Positions 1 through 7,743 of a stretch of 53,485 nt of DNA are shown here, one piece after another. The notes under the pieces are model-generated. The model ran no database searches and had not been told where the DNA came from. It saw only the letters and a program-made list of their open reading frames with translations. Each line of letters opens with the position of its first letter. Within the stretch, counting starts at the first letter, position 1. The stretch lies in the IMG/VR virus record IMGVR_UViG_3300006076_000005, positions 1 to 53,485 of that record, one strand, 5' to 3'. The position numbers and the translations under genes were made by a program. The stretch comes from a virus.

Positions 1-136
1 TACGGCACCGGCTCCCGGGGGATACCAGCTGGTTAGGCTGGTTCGGCCGCCCAAATCTTTATTTTAGGTGGCGATTTTATCCACCCCTGCCTGCGCAAAA
101 CCCTAGAAACCGGCAGGAAGTTTCTAGAGCTTCGTA
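1..136 (+). ncRNA. Unidentified GC-rich structured RNA (3' part)
   Basis: This block is over 50% GC in a genome of about 30% and has no convincing ORF. It folds into stacked elements. There is a hairpin ACCAGC (24-29) with GCTGGT (37-42), and another GGTGG (67-71) with CCACC (81-85). A stem CTAGAAAC (103-110) pairs with GTTTCTAG (120-127), and the GGCAGG in its loop (112-117) is complementary to CCTGCC (86-91), which makes a pseudoknot. TACG at 1-4 can pair with CGTA at 133-136, so the domain may be closed there or may continue to the left of the window. I cannot assign a family. Large phage RNAs such as GOLLD or ROOL are candidates, but no diagnostic motif was recognised. The strand is inferred from the downstream + gene. 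Confidence 0.5.
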
Positions 137-151
137 TTAATGATATATAAG

Positions 152-166
152 TGAAATTTTTTACAA
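152..166 (+). promoter_or_regulatory. Candidate phage promoter element, upstream of the gene at 231
   Basis: The 15-nt string TGAAATTTTTTACAA here is repeated exactly at 29779-29793, in the divergent intergenic region before another + strand gene. It resembles the TTGAAT..TTTTTTA element seen upstream of several minus-strand genes. It lies between the structured RNA and the first gene. AT-richness makes chance matches likely, so this is a candidate only. Confidence 0.3.
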
Positions 167-230
167 ATAATTTAACAACCTACTTCATACATTGAATCCT
201 GTAGAAAGAATAAAACAATAAGGAGTTATA

Positions 231-707
231 ATGGGTAAAAAAGAAAAAAAGTTAGTTATTAAGAACAATAACAACAATAAGAATAAAGAAGTGGTTAAGT
301 GGGATGATCTTATAGTAGTGCATGAAAATGCTGTTAATATTTTAAAAGAAACTGTAGATAGGCTAAAAGAGATGACGACTAAATATGCTAAATATATAAA
401 CAGTAATGAAAAATTAGGCAATGATTTAGTAGCTATTTCTAAGTCTATAGAACAATTTAAAAACGAACTAGATGAGATCAAATCTCTACATACAGTTAAA
501 AACAACAAAGGTGAAGTAGTATTTAGAACAGGTGAAGTGTCTACCGATGATGAAAAAATAATGATTTTATTTATTAACGCTAATTTAGCTTATGAAGGTT
601 TTATAGAAAAAATAACTAACTATTTGGATACAACTATTGTCACATTTGCAGGTAACTTAGCAGAAGAAGTTGAAAAAACTAAAAAAGGAGACAAAAATGG
701 AAAATAA
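231..707 (+). CDS. Hypothetical coiled-coil protein, phage operon leader
   Basis: A 158-residue protein that I do not recognise. It has a very basic, Asn-rich start (residues 1-20), then heptad-like helices (about 28-85) with LKETVDRLKEM and LGNDLVAISKSIEQFKNEL, a short beta-like stretch (KGEVVFRTGEV) and a final helix. It has no signal peptide or membrane segment. The start is the ATG at 231, preceded by AAGGAG. The next gene starts at 697, inside its last codons, so the two are translationally coupled. Its place immediately before a large, apparently frameshifted gene recalls small assembly-chaperone partners in tail operons, but that is inference from context only. Confidence 0.75.
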   Translation: MGKKEKKLVIKNNNNNKNKEVVKWDDLIVVHENAVNILKETVDRLKEMTTKYAKYINSNEKLGNDLVAISKSIEQFKNELDEIKSLHTVKNNKGEVVFRTGEVSTDDEKIMILFINANLAYEGFIEKITNYLDTTIVTFAGNLAEEVEKTKKGDKNGK

Positions 708-2136
708 TACTTCAGGGGGTTTATTTAACCCAGACCTTGTATTTAAGAATGTAGAAAAAGTTGATTTTAACAAAGTGGTTAACTATAGAGAAAAAAGATA
801 TGTTCCAACATCCACTAGAAAAGAAATAGATGAATTTATAAAAAATGTTGATAGCAAAGCTTTGAGTAAAGCTGATCAAGAGACACAATTTTCTTTTGCT
901 ATAGAAGAAGCAACTAGGGATATGGTTAACGAACATGATATCGGTTATAAAAAATTAGAGGATGTTACTAACGAAGTAAAAGATGAAGAGAATGTTAATT
1001 TAACTATAAGAGAACTTACGACAAGCAAAAGAGCTAGAACTGGTAAAGCGGCATTGTTAAAATTAGTAAAAGCTACAGGCGTAGGAGCTATAACACAAAT
1101 ACCATTGTATCATAGTGGGTTTTGGATAACAGTAAGACCTCTTAAAGACACAGAGATAATTAACTTAGGTTTAGATTTATCTAATGCTATCTCTGAACTC
1201 AACAAGTCTACTTTAGGTATAGTTAACACATTAGTTAATCTACCTTATGTAGAGAAGATAACTAACCTACTTAATGATATTATCATTAACACAACCCTTA
1301 AACTAGATGATGAAGATGATATTTTAGATTATATAAACATAAATGATCTTTATACTATAGCGTGGGGTATTGCTAAATCTATGTATCCTAAAGGCATGGA
1401 TATTATAGTCCCATGTAAAAATAATGCTGTAGTAGATGAAAATACAGGATTACCAAAATGTACTTATAAAGCAAGAGTTAAAGTTGATATAGATAAACTA
1501 TTCTGGGTAGATAAAACAAAATTTACAAAAGATCATATTTCACAAATGTCAAAAAGAAAACCTAACTCTGTTACCAAAGACGAAGTTAAAGAATACCAAG
1601 AAACATTAACTACAAATGAACCATTATCTTTTACTTTAGATAGCGAAGACGGAAGCAGAATAGATATAACATTACAGAGTTGTAGTGTTAATAGATATTT
1701 AGAGTTGGGTTATAACCTAGTGGAACAAATAGAAGAATATTTAGACAATGTTATAAACAAACTTAATGTTAAAGATGAAGATGCTAAAGAGAATGCTAAA
1801 GAAAGAATATTAAGAACATTCTATTTAAAATCATACACACATCTATTTAAAGAAATTAGGATAGATGATGCTAGATTAGAGTCTATAGAGGAGATCGTAG
1901 AAGCATTAGAAGTATTCGATAGTTCTATAGAATTCAGTAAGATTATTAAAGATAAACTTATAGAATTCTTAGATAGAAAATTATTAACAGTTATAGGTAT
2001 ACCTAATTTTACTTGTCCTAAATGTAGAGCAACACAATCAGAAGATGCTATTATTCCTATAGCGGTATACGAGTACTTTTTTTTGTTAGTAAATTCTCGT
2101 TACAATGTGATTATGGAAAAGCAGACGATAGCTTAA
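697..2136 (+). CDS. Putative baseplate/tail assembly protein, zero-frame part before T8 frameshift
   Basis: The in-frame ATG at 697 has AAAGGAG 7 nt upstream; an earlier TTG at 670 has no such site. The zero frame encodes 479 residues. A motif around IPLYHSGFWITVRPLKD (about residue 145) resembles a segment I associate with baseplate-hub-type proteins of large myoviruses. Near the end is a Zn-ribbon half, FTCPKCRATQSED. The frame ends in a nonsense-looking tail after an eight-T run at 2077-2084. A -1 shift there opens 195 further codons to 2669 (next feature), giving a product of about 657 residues. The family assignment is weak; the coding status is strong. Confidence 0.7.
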   Translation: MENNTSGGLFNPDLVFKNVEKVDFNKVVNYREKRYVPTSTRKEIDEFIKNVDSKALSKADQETQFSFAIEEATRDMVNEHDIGYKKLEDVTNEVKDEENVNLTIRELTTSKRARTGKAALLKLVKATGVGAITQIPLYHSGFWITVRPLKDTEIINLGLDLSNAISELNKSTLGIVNTLVNLPYVEKITNLLNDIIINTTLKLDDEDDILDYININDLYTIAWGIAKSMYPKGMDIIVPCKNNAVVDENTGLPKCTYKARVKVDIDKLFWVDKTKFTKDHISQMSKRKPNSVTKDEVKEYQETLTTNEPLSFTLDSEDGSRIDITLQSCSVNRYLELGYNLVEQIEEYLDNVINKLNVKDEDAKENAKERILRTFYLKSYTHLFKEIRIDDARLESIEEIVEALEVFDSSIEFSKIIKDKLIEFLDRKLLTVIGIPNFTCPKCRATQSEDAIIPIAVYEYFFLLVNSRYNVIMEKQTIA

Positions 2137-2669
2137 CACTTAAGACTAACAGGTTATTAGAAAACATTTGTAAGGAGAGATTTGAAGAGTATGGTAAATT
2201 AAAAGAACTTGATTTCTTTTATCAGTCCGCTAGTAATAACATTATAACTAATATAGAAAGATTTCTAGACATAGTTTTTAAACACATACCTCCTAAGAAG
2301 TATAGAGGTATAGAATTACAAATCATACGCAGGAAACTATATAGATTTCTATTAAACTTAAAAGTTAATTCTAAGAATAATATAGATGCTATAAAATATG
2401 AACCTGAAACTAACCCTAACTTTATATCAACGCTTTTTGATTCTATAGAAACATATGTTAAGTTAGATATATTTAAAACAACAGGTATATCTTATACAGA
2501 ATTTAAAAACTTGACAGTTCTTGAACAGATAGTATTATTAGAATATGTTAAACAGAAAAAGGATGAAGAAACAATAGTGTCAGAAATAATGTTTGATAAG
2601 ACAGAAGAGTTAGACAATAAACTAGACAATATGGATATAGGTAGTCTTTATAAAAGTAACGGATTTTAG
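2082..2669 (+). CDS. -1 frame extension of the gene at 697 (frameshift product)
   Basis: This is an open -1 frame of 195 codons with the same codon style as its neighbours and no start codon with a ribosome-binding site. It joins the upstream ORF at codons TTT TTT of the T8 run (2077-2084). It encodes helical, charged sequence (for example NRLLENICKERFEEYG and KYRGIELQIIRRKLYRFLL) and ends in TAG at 2667-2669, which is itself part of a terminator stem. There are three readings: programmed -1 frameshifting, as in tail-assembly genes; a genuine mutation splitting the gene; or one T missing from the assembly. It is clearly coding sequence and should be annotated with the gene at 697. Confidence 0.7.
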   Translation, partial: FVSKFSLQCDYGKADDSLTLKTNRLLENICKERFEEYGKLKELDFFYQSASNNIITNIERFLDIVFKHIPPKKYRGIELQIIRRKLYRFLLNLKVNSKNNIDAIKYEPETNPNFISTLFDSIETYVKLDIFKTTGISYTEFKNLTVLEQIVLLEYVKQKKDEETIVSEIMFDKTEELDNKLDNMDIGSLYKSNGF

Positions 2670-2695
2670 TCAGGTTCTATTATAAGAACCTGACT
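2668..2695 (+). terminator. Intrinsic terminator
   Basis: A perfect 10-bp stem AGTCAGGTTC / GAACCTGACT with an 8-nt loop, followed within 10 nt by a T7 run (ATTTTTTTAA). The TAG stop of the frameshifted gene forms the base of the stem. Confidence 0.8.
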
Positions 2696-2727
2696 GTTAC
2701 ATTTTTTTAAATAAAAAGGAGTTGATG

Positions 2728-3495
2728 ATGGAGAACATAGGTATAAAAATAGGAGACAATATTTATGTAGACCTTGAGTCTTTATTCGACATACGTTTTA
2801 GTGTATTAGAGAACTTTTTTCAAAATGTAAAATATAAAAACCTTAATTTTATCGATATGATAAAAAAAGATAAAGTTCTATATTATGGTAGAATGACTTT
2901 AGGTTTAGTTAATATACCTACAAGTTATTTTAGATATATTTATAATAAAATTCTTAACAATGAAAATAAATTCAAAAAGATACTTAAAAGAAGTAAATTA
3001 ACTAATGTTACTAATATAATAAATGCTGAAACAGTTCTATTAGAATCTAAAAAACTAACAGAAGATGAAGTGAAAGTTAAACTATATGTTAACACATTTC
3101 CTTATACATTAACAGAAAAAGAAAAAGAGACATTGAGGTTTATATTAACAACTGTTACTATATTAAGACATGATGATATAGAGATTGTAAAAGAAGACAA
3201 CACTACTTTAGTAAACAATATGAAATCTGGTAAATATGATGTTATGTTTATGTATAGAGGTTTTGAATGGATTATGGTTAATAAGTTCCTTTATAACATA
3301 AAAGTTCCAGAAGTTAAATTATATACTCCTGCTATATTTGAAAATGTTAATATAGATGTAGATAAACCAGAACAGATAGAAACTCTGTTTAATTCTTATA
3401 AAGAGATATTAGAACCTTATGTAGATTTAACGTTCTTGCCACATGAGGTTTTTTCATTATCCTTTCCTATATACGAAAAAATAAAAAATAGCTAG
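2728..3495 (+). CDS. Hypothetical phage protein
   Basis: About 255 residues, mixed alpha/beta, and not recognised. GGAG at 2718-2721 favours the ATG at 2728 (6-nt spacing) over the ATG at 2725 (3 nt). The N-terminus (IGIKIGDNIYVDLESLFDIR) looks like a short beta hairpin. The middle is Lys-rich and helical, and the C-terminus carries FLPHEVFSLSFPIYEK. It has no transmembrane segment or cofactor motif. It sits alone between two strong terminators and converges with the RNAP gene. Its own transcription would have to start between 2696 and 2720 or read through from upstream. Confidence 0.75.
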   Translation: MENIGIKIGDNIYVDLESLFDIRFSVLENFFQNVKYKNLNFIDMIKKDKVLYYGRMTLGLVNIPTSYFRYIYNKILNNENKFKKILKRSKLTNVTNIINAETVLLESKKLTEDEVKVKLYVNTFPYTLTEKEKETLRFILTTVTILRHDDIEIVKEDNTTLVNNMKSGKYDVMFMYRGFEWIMVNKFLYNIKVPEVKLYTPAIFENVNIDVDKPEQIETLFNSYKEILEPYVDLTFLPHEVFSLSFPIYEKIKNS

Positions 3496-3517
3496 AGTAG
3501 GTATAAACCTACTCTAG
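3492..3517. terminator. Bidirectional terminator containing both stop codons
   Basis: A perfect 10-bp stem CTAGAGTAGG / CCTACTCTAG with loop TATAAA between convergent genes. The TAG stops of the left gene (3493-3495) and the right gene (3514-3516, minus strand) both lie inside the stem. Confidence 0.8.
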
Positions 3518-3819
3518 TCTTTTATTTCCATATCTCCTAATACATTTTCTGCCAATTCGTTATCTTCAAATTTCTTACTTAATTTATTTTCTAGAGCATT
3601 TATGAAGTCTTGATCTTCTTTATCCAAAATAAATTTACCTGTTTTAAGATCTACTTTTACAAATGGATTAAATGTAAATCTAGGAGATGGATATTTTTTC
3701 CTAAGATTTAACATAGTTCCAAATACCAAGTCCTCGGCTCTTAATATTCTCGTATTTTTAGGTAAAGTGTTATTACTATTTTTATTAGAAGCGCGATGGA
3801 CGCCTATTGCCCTGTTTTG
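3514..3819 (-). CDS. RNA polymerase beta subunit, N-terminal part: exon 2
   Basis: This is the second exon of the split RNAP beta gene and encodes 101 residues beginning QNRAIGVHRASN. Joined in frame to exon 1 it gives ...TSILED-QNRAIGVHR..., which lines up with the rifampicin-pocket segment of bacterial beta (SQFMDQNNPLSEITHKR). The junction falls at the position of E. coli D516/Q517. The exon boundary is set by the intron terminal G at 3820 and by a P10 pairing of CAAA with UUUG in the intron guide. A GTG at 3831 would open this frame inside the intron but has no ribosome-binding site, so I do not treat this as a separate gene. The protein ends after a charged helical tail (FINALENKLSKKFEDNE). 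Confidence 0.8.
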   Translation of the reverse strand, partial: QNRAIGVHRASNKNSNNTLPKNTRILRAEDLVFGTMLNLRKKYPSPRFTFNPFVKVDLKTGKFILDKEDQDFINALENKLSKKFEDNELAENVLGDMEIKD

Positions 3820-4240
3820 CAATATCTTCACGTAGGGTCGCTACTCCTACGCCGCGGCTTTACCCGCTGCTCTAGGTTTCCCTAGACGACCAGGGTTTAC
3901 ACATCCTGGAAGGTTGTATACTATAGGGCTGTTAGTATACAACGTTGAGACTATATCTTCAGTAGCATAAAGCTACTGGGCGGCTTTACGAGGTCGCTTG
4001 ACCTCTCTCTTTAACAGAAGTCTTGGTCATTTAACTCCTGTTAAAATTTAGTCGTTGAACGTTCGCCATAGGTTTATAACCCTTAGGTGCTTCGCTGCGG
4101 ATCACCCATTATTGCATCCTTACACTTTTTACCATACCCTGTTGGTTAGACAGGCCCCCACATCTGTTTCCAGTGTGAGTTGGTATGCAAGGCTTTAGGG
4201 CTTTCCCGCAATTAACCGCCTTTAAAGAGAACCAAAGTTA
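3820..4240 (-). ncRNA. Group I self-splicing intron, 421 nt, no endonuclease ORF
   Basis: On the minus strand the core elements are all visible. P is TGCGGGAAAG (4210-4201) and Q is CCGCAGC (4100-4094), pairing as P4. R is GTTCAACGACTA (4060-4049) and S is AAGATATAGTC (3959-3949), pairing as P7. P1 forms between the exon end AGAGGAU and the guide GGUUCUCU, with the diagnostic U.G at the splice site. P10 pairs the exon 2 start CAAA with UUUG. The last intron base is G. Extra hairpins include a GTTGTATACTA stem and a CTAGG-GAAA-CCTAG tetraloop. The first intron codon is TAA, so unspliced mRNA would give a truncated protein. The intron is far richer in GC than its surroundings. Splicing restores an exact in-frame 583-residue protein. 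Confidence 0.93.
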
Positions 4241-5686
4241 ATCCTCTAGTATGCTTGTCATTTTCCAATAATAGTTATCACCACTATAATCGTTGTTAGG
4301 CATGACAGCAATATTAATCTGACCCGCTTTGATAAGGTTGAATATTTTCTTAGGTGTTATGTAATCTGTAAATATTCTAGCTGCCTCTTTTTCACTTAGT
4401 TTACCTTTAGCTGCTGTTCTTTGTAATTCTAAGAATGCTTTGTTAATACTTACAATAAAGTCGAATAGAATGTAATATAGAATCTCTATATATCTGTTAT
4501 TTATATCGGATAGATGAGATTCTAAAAACATAGTCAACTCGTTGAAGTGATCGACAGCGTAGAATAGTAGTTCGAAGAAATCCTCTACATAAATGTTTTT
4601 CTCTTCTAGTTTCTCTTTGATAATATTATCCAAATAACCATTTAAGATATTGATATGTTCTGTCATATCTTCTAATATCCTAATAGGTGTGTAGTTGTTA
4701 TTGAACACATATTTACCTAATAAGATAACCCAAAATCTAGTTTCGTCGTCCATATCCACTGGATCTAATTGTGTATTAGGTTCTTTCTTTTTACCTAACA
4801 CATCTTTTAGATTAAGTGTTACTGTTGGAAATATGTCAAATAGATAAATAAGCCCTGTTATGAGGCTCTCCATAGTGGAATTAACATCTTTTTTCTTAAC
4901 ATAAATTTTAACTTCATGTGGTATATAATTTAGATTTCTTAATATACCAATTCTAGGCTTCTGTCCTGTTGTTGTATATTCTATATAACCTTCTTTTCTG
5001 AGTCTTTCGCCTTCTTCTAATGCCTCTTTATCATTACCTATAAGGACTATAGGTTCTGTATTAAAATAGTGTTTAAACAACCCAAAGAACCCCCATTTGA
5101 TAAGTAGATATATCATAATAGGAGGATTTTTGTTAATGTTCTTATCATTTTGTAACTTAAATATATTACCATATATAATAGGTCTAATATGTTTTTCTCC
5201 GTTGATTAAAATAACTCTTTCCATTTTCTTAATGTTAAGTTTATCTCTCAATAGTCTAATAAATACTCCTCCTATTTCAGGTGCTATAGGATATTGAGAT
5301 AAAACAGGAACTATTAAGTAATCAGCACTTGATAATTGTAATGCTCCTCCTCTTTCTACAAATGGTAAACTAACAGTTTTTCTTATTTCTGAATTCTTAT
5401 ATCTGAATATGAACTCTATCTTAAACAGATAATTCTTTGTTATGTCTACTTCATTCTTACTATATGCTGTATTAATGTTTGTTTTAAAGTCTTCTTCAGG
5501 TGTTAGATGTCTATAACCTAGATATTCGAATTCTAAATCTTTATCTAATGTAACTAAAGCAGATTTTATTACATTATCTAAATAGGTTGTTATCTTCTCT
5601 AACATTTTAGTAGCTAATCCGTTCATTATGTTAGAATTGAATTTAGGTGTATTTCTATCTAATACGTTTCTTAGTATTGGGTTCAT
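4241..5686 (-). CDS. RNA polymerase beta subunit, N-terminal part: exon 1
   Basis: Exon 1 encodes 482 residues, and with exon 2 the protein is 583. It corresponds to the N-terminal half of bacterial beta, carried by phiKZ-like phages as a separate subunit. A recognisable stretch is residues 108-170 (PFVERGGALQLSSADYLIVP, then IGGVFIRLLRDKLN and RVILINGEKHI). The end (YYWKMTSILED) is the start of the rifampicin-pocket region, and the intron interrupts it directly after Asp482. The ATG at 5686 has AAAGGAG upstream. Position two genes downstream of the major capsid gene matches, from memory, phiKZ gp120-gp123, where gp123 is the non-virion RNAP beta N-part. The C-part of beta is at 18340-20556. 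Confidence 0.85.
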
Positions 5687-5759
5687 TGATACTCCTTTAA
5701 TAAAGTTTTTTATACACTCATTATCATGAGTCTCTAATAAAATAAATTAGAAAAAAGGA

Positions 5760-6896
5760 TTAGAAGTCTGGAACTGGTGATAATAGTTCCAGAGCTTCTT
5801 TTGTGGTTTTGATAAGTTCTTTATCTCTAGCAAATTCTTCTTTCTCTTTAGCAATAGCTTCTTTATCGGCTTGTATAGCAGATTGGGTTGCTTTATTACC
5901 AGAGAAGTTAGATTTAAATACATCGGTCATAATCTGCATTAATCTTTCAGTACTGAATAACTTGTTATAATCCACTTTTAGATCTTCATATCTACTTATG
6001 GCTTTTTTAAATGCATTTTCAATATCGTCATAAGTTTTAGCAACAACATCTATATCGAGTGTTTTATTCAACGTAGATATTCCTATATTAATCTCCAACT
6101 TATCTTTCTTATCTTCTCTAAATTTCTTTATTACATTATCTCCGTGCAATATCGACAGAATAAACTCATCTTTTTCACTTCTACTTGTGGGTTCTAATTC
6201 AAATTCTAGATTACAGAGATTAACATTTATGTTTTCATTATTAGTAGATCTATATTCTAATTTAACATAATAAGCATCTAAAACTTTCTTTCTCAATGTC
6301 TTAAGTTTATCTTTACCTTTCCTGTCCGTAAAATTGTTTGCATTCCAGTCTACATATATCTTTAAGTTAAGGAACTCATATACTTCTTCCTCTTTATTTA
6401 GCGGTATTTTAGCTATTATAAAGAATTTTATATCTATGTTATGTACACTAGCTTTAACAGTTTCTCTTATATTAATAAGTTTTGTTTTAATAGAATTATA
6501 AATAGGATCATCTATCATAGCTTCTAATGTCTTTAAATATAGGTTCTTATATCTAATGTTATTAAAATATATCTCCTTAACAGTAACAACACAAGGCTCT
6601 TTAAATATTAAATTTAAGTTATTGTTAAACATAATAGGCATAAAAACATTATCTTTCTCTATCATAGCGTCTATATAACTTTCATTCGTCATATACCATT
6701 CTTTAACACTATAATTTAGGTAATTGATAGATCTATCGACTACATCACCAGGTGATGGTTGAGGTAAAAATATAGGTGATTTATATTCATTAAACTCTAA
6801 TACAGTTACTTCTAGATCAGAAGTTAAATCAAATTTAACTTCTCCAGTATCATCAGTAAATTCTGGTATTAACGGATCGTCTAAATTTATAACCAT
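5760..6896 (-). CDS. Hypothetical protein with C-terminal coiled coil
   Basis: 378 residues, not recognised by family. It lies between the RNAP beta N-part gene and a capsid-linked gene. The N-terminal region is acidic (LDDPLIPEFTDDTGEV), the centre is beta-rich, and the last 70 residues form a strongly charged helix (AIQADKEAIAKEKEEFARDK). The ATG at 6896 has AAGGAG. In phiKZ the equivalent position holds conserved genes of unknown role; a virion or RNAP-associated function is possible, but the sequence shows neither. No terminator with a U-tract separates it from the RNAP gene downstream, so the two are probably co-transcribed. Confidence 0.75.
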   Translation of the reverse strand: MVINLDDPLIPEFTDDTGEVKFDLTSDLEVTVLEFNEYKSPIFLPQPSPGDVVDRSINYLNYSVKEWYMTNESYIDAMIEKDNVFMPIMFNNNLNLIFKEPCVVTVKEIYFNNIRYKNLYLKTLEAMIDDPIYNSIKTKLINIRETVKASVHNIDIKFFIIAKIPLNKEEEVYEFLNLKIYVDWNANNFTDRKGKDKLKTLRKKVLDAYYVKLEYRSTNNENINVNLCNLEFELEPTSRSEKDEFILSILHGDNVIKKFREDKKDKLEINIGISTLNKTLDIDVVAKTYDDIENAFKKAISRYEDLKVDYNKLFSTERLMQIMTDVFKSNFSGNKATQSAIQADKEAIAKEKEEFARDKELIKTTKEALELLSPVPDF

Positions 6897-6939
6897 AGCT
6901 ACTCCTTTTCATATTTTTTTACATATTAGTTATTTAAAG

Positions 6940-6965
6940 CTATAATAAAATAGAAATACAAGATA
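6940..6965 (-). promoter_or_regulatory. Candidate phage promoter element
   Basis: On the minus strand it reads TTGTATTTCTATTTTATTAT, directly after the terminator at 6961-6994 and 44-69 nt before the ATG at 6896. It matches the recurrent TTGT..TT..AT..TTTTATTAT pattern. It is one of six similar minus-strand copies. Confidence 0.3.
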
Positions 6966-6994
6966 GTAGTAGGTAATAACACCTACTACTATCT
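6961..6994 (-). terminator. Intrinsic terminator
   Basis: A perfect 14-bp stem AGATAGTAGTAGGT / ACCTACTACTATCT with a 6-nt loop. On the minus strand it is followed by TGTATTTCTATTTT. It ends the gene at 7004-7654. Confidence 0.75.
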
Positions 6995-7003
6995 ATCTTT
7001 AAT

Positions 7004-7654
7004 TTAAATGTTGAAGTATCTTTGTAAATTCCTTACGATGTTAGCCGGAACATAATCTCCGAATGTTTTAAAGTTAATTCTTTTTAGTTCTTTTCTTCTA
7101 TTTTTAGGTTCTTTTACAGCATCTATAAAAGTTATAATAAACCCATAAGCTGCTCTTGATCTTCCACCAAATTTCCAGAAATGATCATATTTAAGAACTG
7201 TTATAGGATTAAGAACATCGTTATGTCCTAATTTAAATAATTTAAGTAATGTTTCAAATCTAGTTTTAAATAATCCATAATCAGGAGTATCTAATTGGTC
7301 TACAATTAGTTTATAGAATCTGTAGTTAGCGTTAACATAATCATGCGGGTTAGGATTAGATCTTAAAGTGTTAACATAATTTTTTACACCTATAACGAGA
7401 TCTTTTACCTTACTATTATCTTTTAAGTTTTCCAAAGCACCATCTAGTGTTTTAGCATTGATTGTTTTAGGTTTTACCTGTTGTTTAGTTTTCTCTTCCT
7501 TAGGTTGCGAGCTCTCAGGTTGTTTATTAACGATAGTTTTATTAGTTTCTGTTGTAGTTGTCGTTTGTTTTTTTGTTTCTGGTTGCTGTTTTTGTTCTTG
7601 TTTAGTAGCTGTTTCTGCTTTGTTAGTTACTGGTCTTTTAGTAGTTTTACTCAT
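7004..7654 (-). CDS. Capsid-adjacent protein with low-complexity N-terminus
   Basis: 216 residues starting MSKTTKRPVTNK. The ATG at 7654 has AAAGGA upstream, whereas the longer reading to 7714 runs back toward the capsid terminator without a ribosome site. Residues 10-65 are a disordered Thr/Gln/Lys/Glu tract (KQEQKQQPETKK, TTTTTETNK). The rest is a compact alpha-helical domain with YDHFWKFGGRSRAAYGFIIT. Function is unknown. Its position directly downstream of the major capsid gene, behind a strong terminator, suggests a lower-abundance partner of head genes, but no homology supports this. Confidence 0.75.
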   Translation of the reverse strand: MSKTTKRPVTNKAETATKQEQKQQPETKKQTTTTTETNKTIVNKQPESSQPKEEKTKQQVKPKTINAKTLDGALENLKDNSKVKDLVIGVKNYVNTLRSNPNPHDYVNANYRFYKLIVDQLDTPDYGLFKTRFETLLKLFKLGHNDVLNPITVLKYDHFWKFGGRSRAAYGFIITFIDAVKEPKNRRKELKRINFKTFGDYVPANIVRNLQRYFNI

Positions 7655-7705
7655 TTTAAATCCTTTATTGTAAAATTTTAAAATTTTAATCAAAAAAAGA
7701 TAATA

Positions 7706-7733
7706 CCTAGGCATACCCTAAGGTATACCTAAG
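7706..7733 (-). terminator. Strong terminator after the capsid gene
   Basis: A 12-bp stem CTTAGGTATACC / GGTATGCCTAGG (two G.U pairs) with loop TTAG, followed on the minus strand by TATTATCTTTTTTT. This is a classic intrinsic terminator ending the highly expressed capsid message. Confidence 0.85.
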
Positions 7734-7743
7734 TTTGTTTAAA

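Noticed and set aside
3514-3831. Stand-alone 105-residue gene starting at GTG 3831
   Set aside because: The first four codons belong to the intron 3' end and there is no ribosome-binding site. The rest is exon 2 of the RNAP beta gene.
5716-5731. Palindrome ACTCAT-TATC-ATGAGT as terminator
   Set aside because: A short 6-bp stem with no T-run on either strand. It lies just before the RNAP beta N ribosome site and could equally be chance or an operator.
7458-7681. Two plus-strand hydrophobic ORFs opposite the gene at 7004
   Set aside because: They are shadows of the Thr/Gln/Lys-rich tract, read as Val/Cys/Phe-rich sequence; no ribosome-binding site.
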